Part shown: in pieces, positions 63,058 to 64,000 of the stretch
Layout of the letters: each line of letters starts with the position of its first letter
Numbering within the stretch: position 1 is the first letter of the stretch
Source of the DNA: Pararhizobium sp. YC-54
GTDB taxonomy: Bacteria > Pseudomonadota > Alphaproteobacteria > Rhizobiales > Rhizobiaceae
Length of the DNA: 64,000 nt
Assembly: GCF_025847205.1 (NCBI RefSeq)
Contig: NZ_JAOYTH010000001.1
Span: 620,001-684,000, forward strand
Reading direction: 5' to 3'
The notes under the pieces: model-generated
What the model was told of the DNA's origin: nothing
The model's database searches: none
Seen by the model: the letters and a program-made list of their open reading frames with translations, nothing else
Program-made: the position numbers and the translations under genes

Positions 63058-63087
63058 CTTATCCGGCCATGCAAACCTGTCGGACGA

Positions 63088-64000
63088 TCAGGCCGTCGCG
63101 TTGTTGCGCCGCTCGGCCTTGCGCTTCGCATCCGGCGGCGTTGCTTCAGACACAAGCGAGGCAATTGCCTCGTCGAGCGTCATCGGCGTCTGGGCCTGCG
63201 AGCCAAGCCTGCGGATATTGACGGTCCGCTCTTCCGCTTCGCGCATGCCGCAAACGATGATCACCGGCACCTTGGTCACCGAATGCTCACGGACCTTGTA
63301 GTTGATCTTCTCGTTGCGGAAGTCGGTCTCGACCTCAAGCCCGGCATCGCGCAGCAGTTCGGCGACTTCGCGGCCGTAATCGTCAGCTTCCGAGGTAATG
63401 GTGGCGACGACGACCTGCAGCGGCGAAATCCACAGCGGCATATGGCCGGCGAAGTTTTCGATCAGGATGCCGAGGAAACGTTCCATCGAACCGCAGATGG
63501 CGCGGTGGATCATCACCGGTTGGGTTTTTTCCGAATTGCTGTCGATGTAGAAGGCACCGAAGCGTTCCGGCAGGTTGAAGTCGACCTGCGTCGTGCCGCA
63601 CTGCCATTCCCGGCCGATGGCGTCCTTCAGCGTATATTCGAACTTCGGACCGTAGAAAGCGCCCTCGCCCGGCAGGATACCGGTCTTGATGCGGCCTTCC
63701 GACTGCGCCTCGATCGTCTTCAGCACATCCATCATGACGCTTTCGGCGCGATCCCAGAGCGCATCGTCGCCGACGCGCTTTTCCGGACGGGTCGAGAGCT
63801 TGACGACGACTTCCTTGAAGCCGAAATCCTGATAGACCGACAGGATCAGGTCGTTGATGCGCAGGCACTCGGCCGCCATCTGCTCGTCGGTGCAGAACAC
63901 ATGCGCGTCGTCCTGCGTAAAGCCGCGCACGCGCATCAGCCCGTGAAGCGCGCCTGAAGGTTCGTAGCGGTGAACGTTGCCGAACTCGGCAAGCCGGATC
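63088..64000 (-). CDS. thrS: threonyl-tRNA synthetase (5' part beyond window)
   Basis: Charges tRNA-Thr. About 304 C-terminal residues are visible; the gene continues past the right edge. Seen: [17 protein letters not shown] and [11 protein letters not shown] (class II motif 2), catalytic-zinc region ending in [13 protein letters not shown] (motif 3), then the anticodon-binding domain ([12 protein letters not shown] to the end). The C-terminal tail after SLVSEATPP is short and basic. Confidence 0.98.
   Translation of the reverse strand, partial: IRLAEFGNVHRYEPSGALHGLMRVRGFTQDDAHVFCTDEQMAAECLRINDLILSVYQDFGFKEVVVKLSTRPEKRVGDDALWDRAESVMMDVLKTIEAQSEGRIKTGILPGEGAFYGPKFEYTLKDAIGREWQCGTTQVDFNLPERFGAFYIDSNSEKTQPVMIHRAICGSMERFLGILIENFAGHMPLWISPLQVVVATITSEADDYGREVAELLRDAGLEVETDFRNEKINYKVREHSVTKVPVIIVCGMREAEERTVNIRRLGSQAQTPMTLDEAIASLVSEATPPDAKRKAERRNNATA

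Overview
The window is a stretch of chromosome from an alphaproteobacterium of the order Hyphomicrobiales, most probably the family Rhizobiaceae (Rhizobium/Agrobacterium relatives). The evidence is the gene order and gene types: dusB(nifR3)-ntrB-ntrC-ntrY-ntrX followed by a D-amino-acid transaminase, hfq, hflX and mazG; a fused ispDF; pdhA-pdhB-pdhC with lipoyl domains on both PdhB and PdhC, followed by lpdA and lipA; DUF2849, DUF934 and DUF2336 proteins; and a palindromic intergenic repeat typical of rhizobia on both sides of tpiA. Coding density is high, GC is high, and I found no tRNA, rRNA, transposase, integrase or CRISPR array.

Layout. 0-2 kb: a truncated c-type cytochrome and a ferric-reductase-like flavocytochrome. 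2-7 kb: a sulfite-assimilation cluster (cysG, DUF2849, cysI, DUF934, fpr) without cysJ, so Fpr is the likely electron donor. 7-8.7 kb: a deaminase and mazG. 8.8-18.9 kb: the nitrogen-regulation operon dusB-ntrBCYX and, downstream, dat-hfq-hflX, all on the minus strand. 19-21 kb: ispDF-cinA(C), convergent with a RatA/Coq10-type gene. 21.5-32.9 kb: a central-metabolism block on the minus strand (VOC protein-kdsA, eno, ftsB, pdhABC, SGNH hydrolase, GNAT, lpdA, lipA).

33-40.5 kb looks like accessory cargo between kdsA and pyrG: an SDR/LysR pair, a lipoprotein transglycosylase, a GH32 fructosidase, and an Lrp-controlled diaminopropionate ammonia-lyase plus M20 amidohydrolase pair. 40.6-43.9 kb returns to core genes (pyrG, secG, tpiA). 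44-46 kb: cytochrome b561-YceI and an OmpA-like protein.

46.3-52.1 kb is the most system-like part: five minus-strand genes encoding a HAD-UbiA fusion (like polyprenyl-phosphate phosphoribosyltransferase), a DprE1-like FAD oxidase, an ArnE/F-like small membrane protein, an extended SDR and a class-III aminotransferase. Together they suggest a lipid-linked pentose, possibly aminopentose, pathway for the cell envelope.

52-64 kb holds a secreted alpha/beta hydrolase, parE, a GNAT, several poorly known genes (a rhizobial hypothetical, a dihydroflavonol-reductase-like SDR, a DUF2336 protein divergent from a CitE-like protein), a flavin reductase-nitroreductase pair, a secreted hypothetical, an acyltransferase and the 3' part of thrS. 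Strong factor-independent terminators separate most units. Functions come from motifs and family knowledge; no searches could be run.
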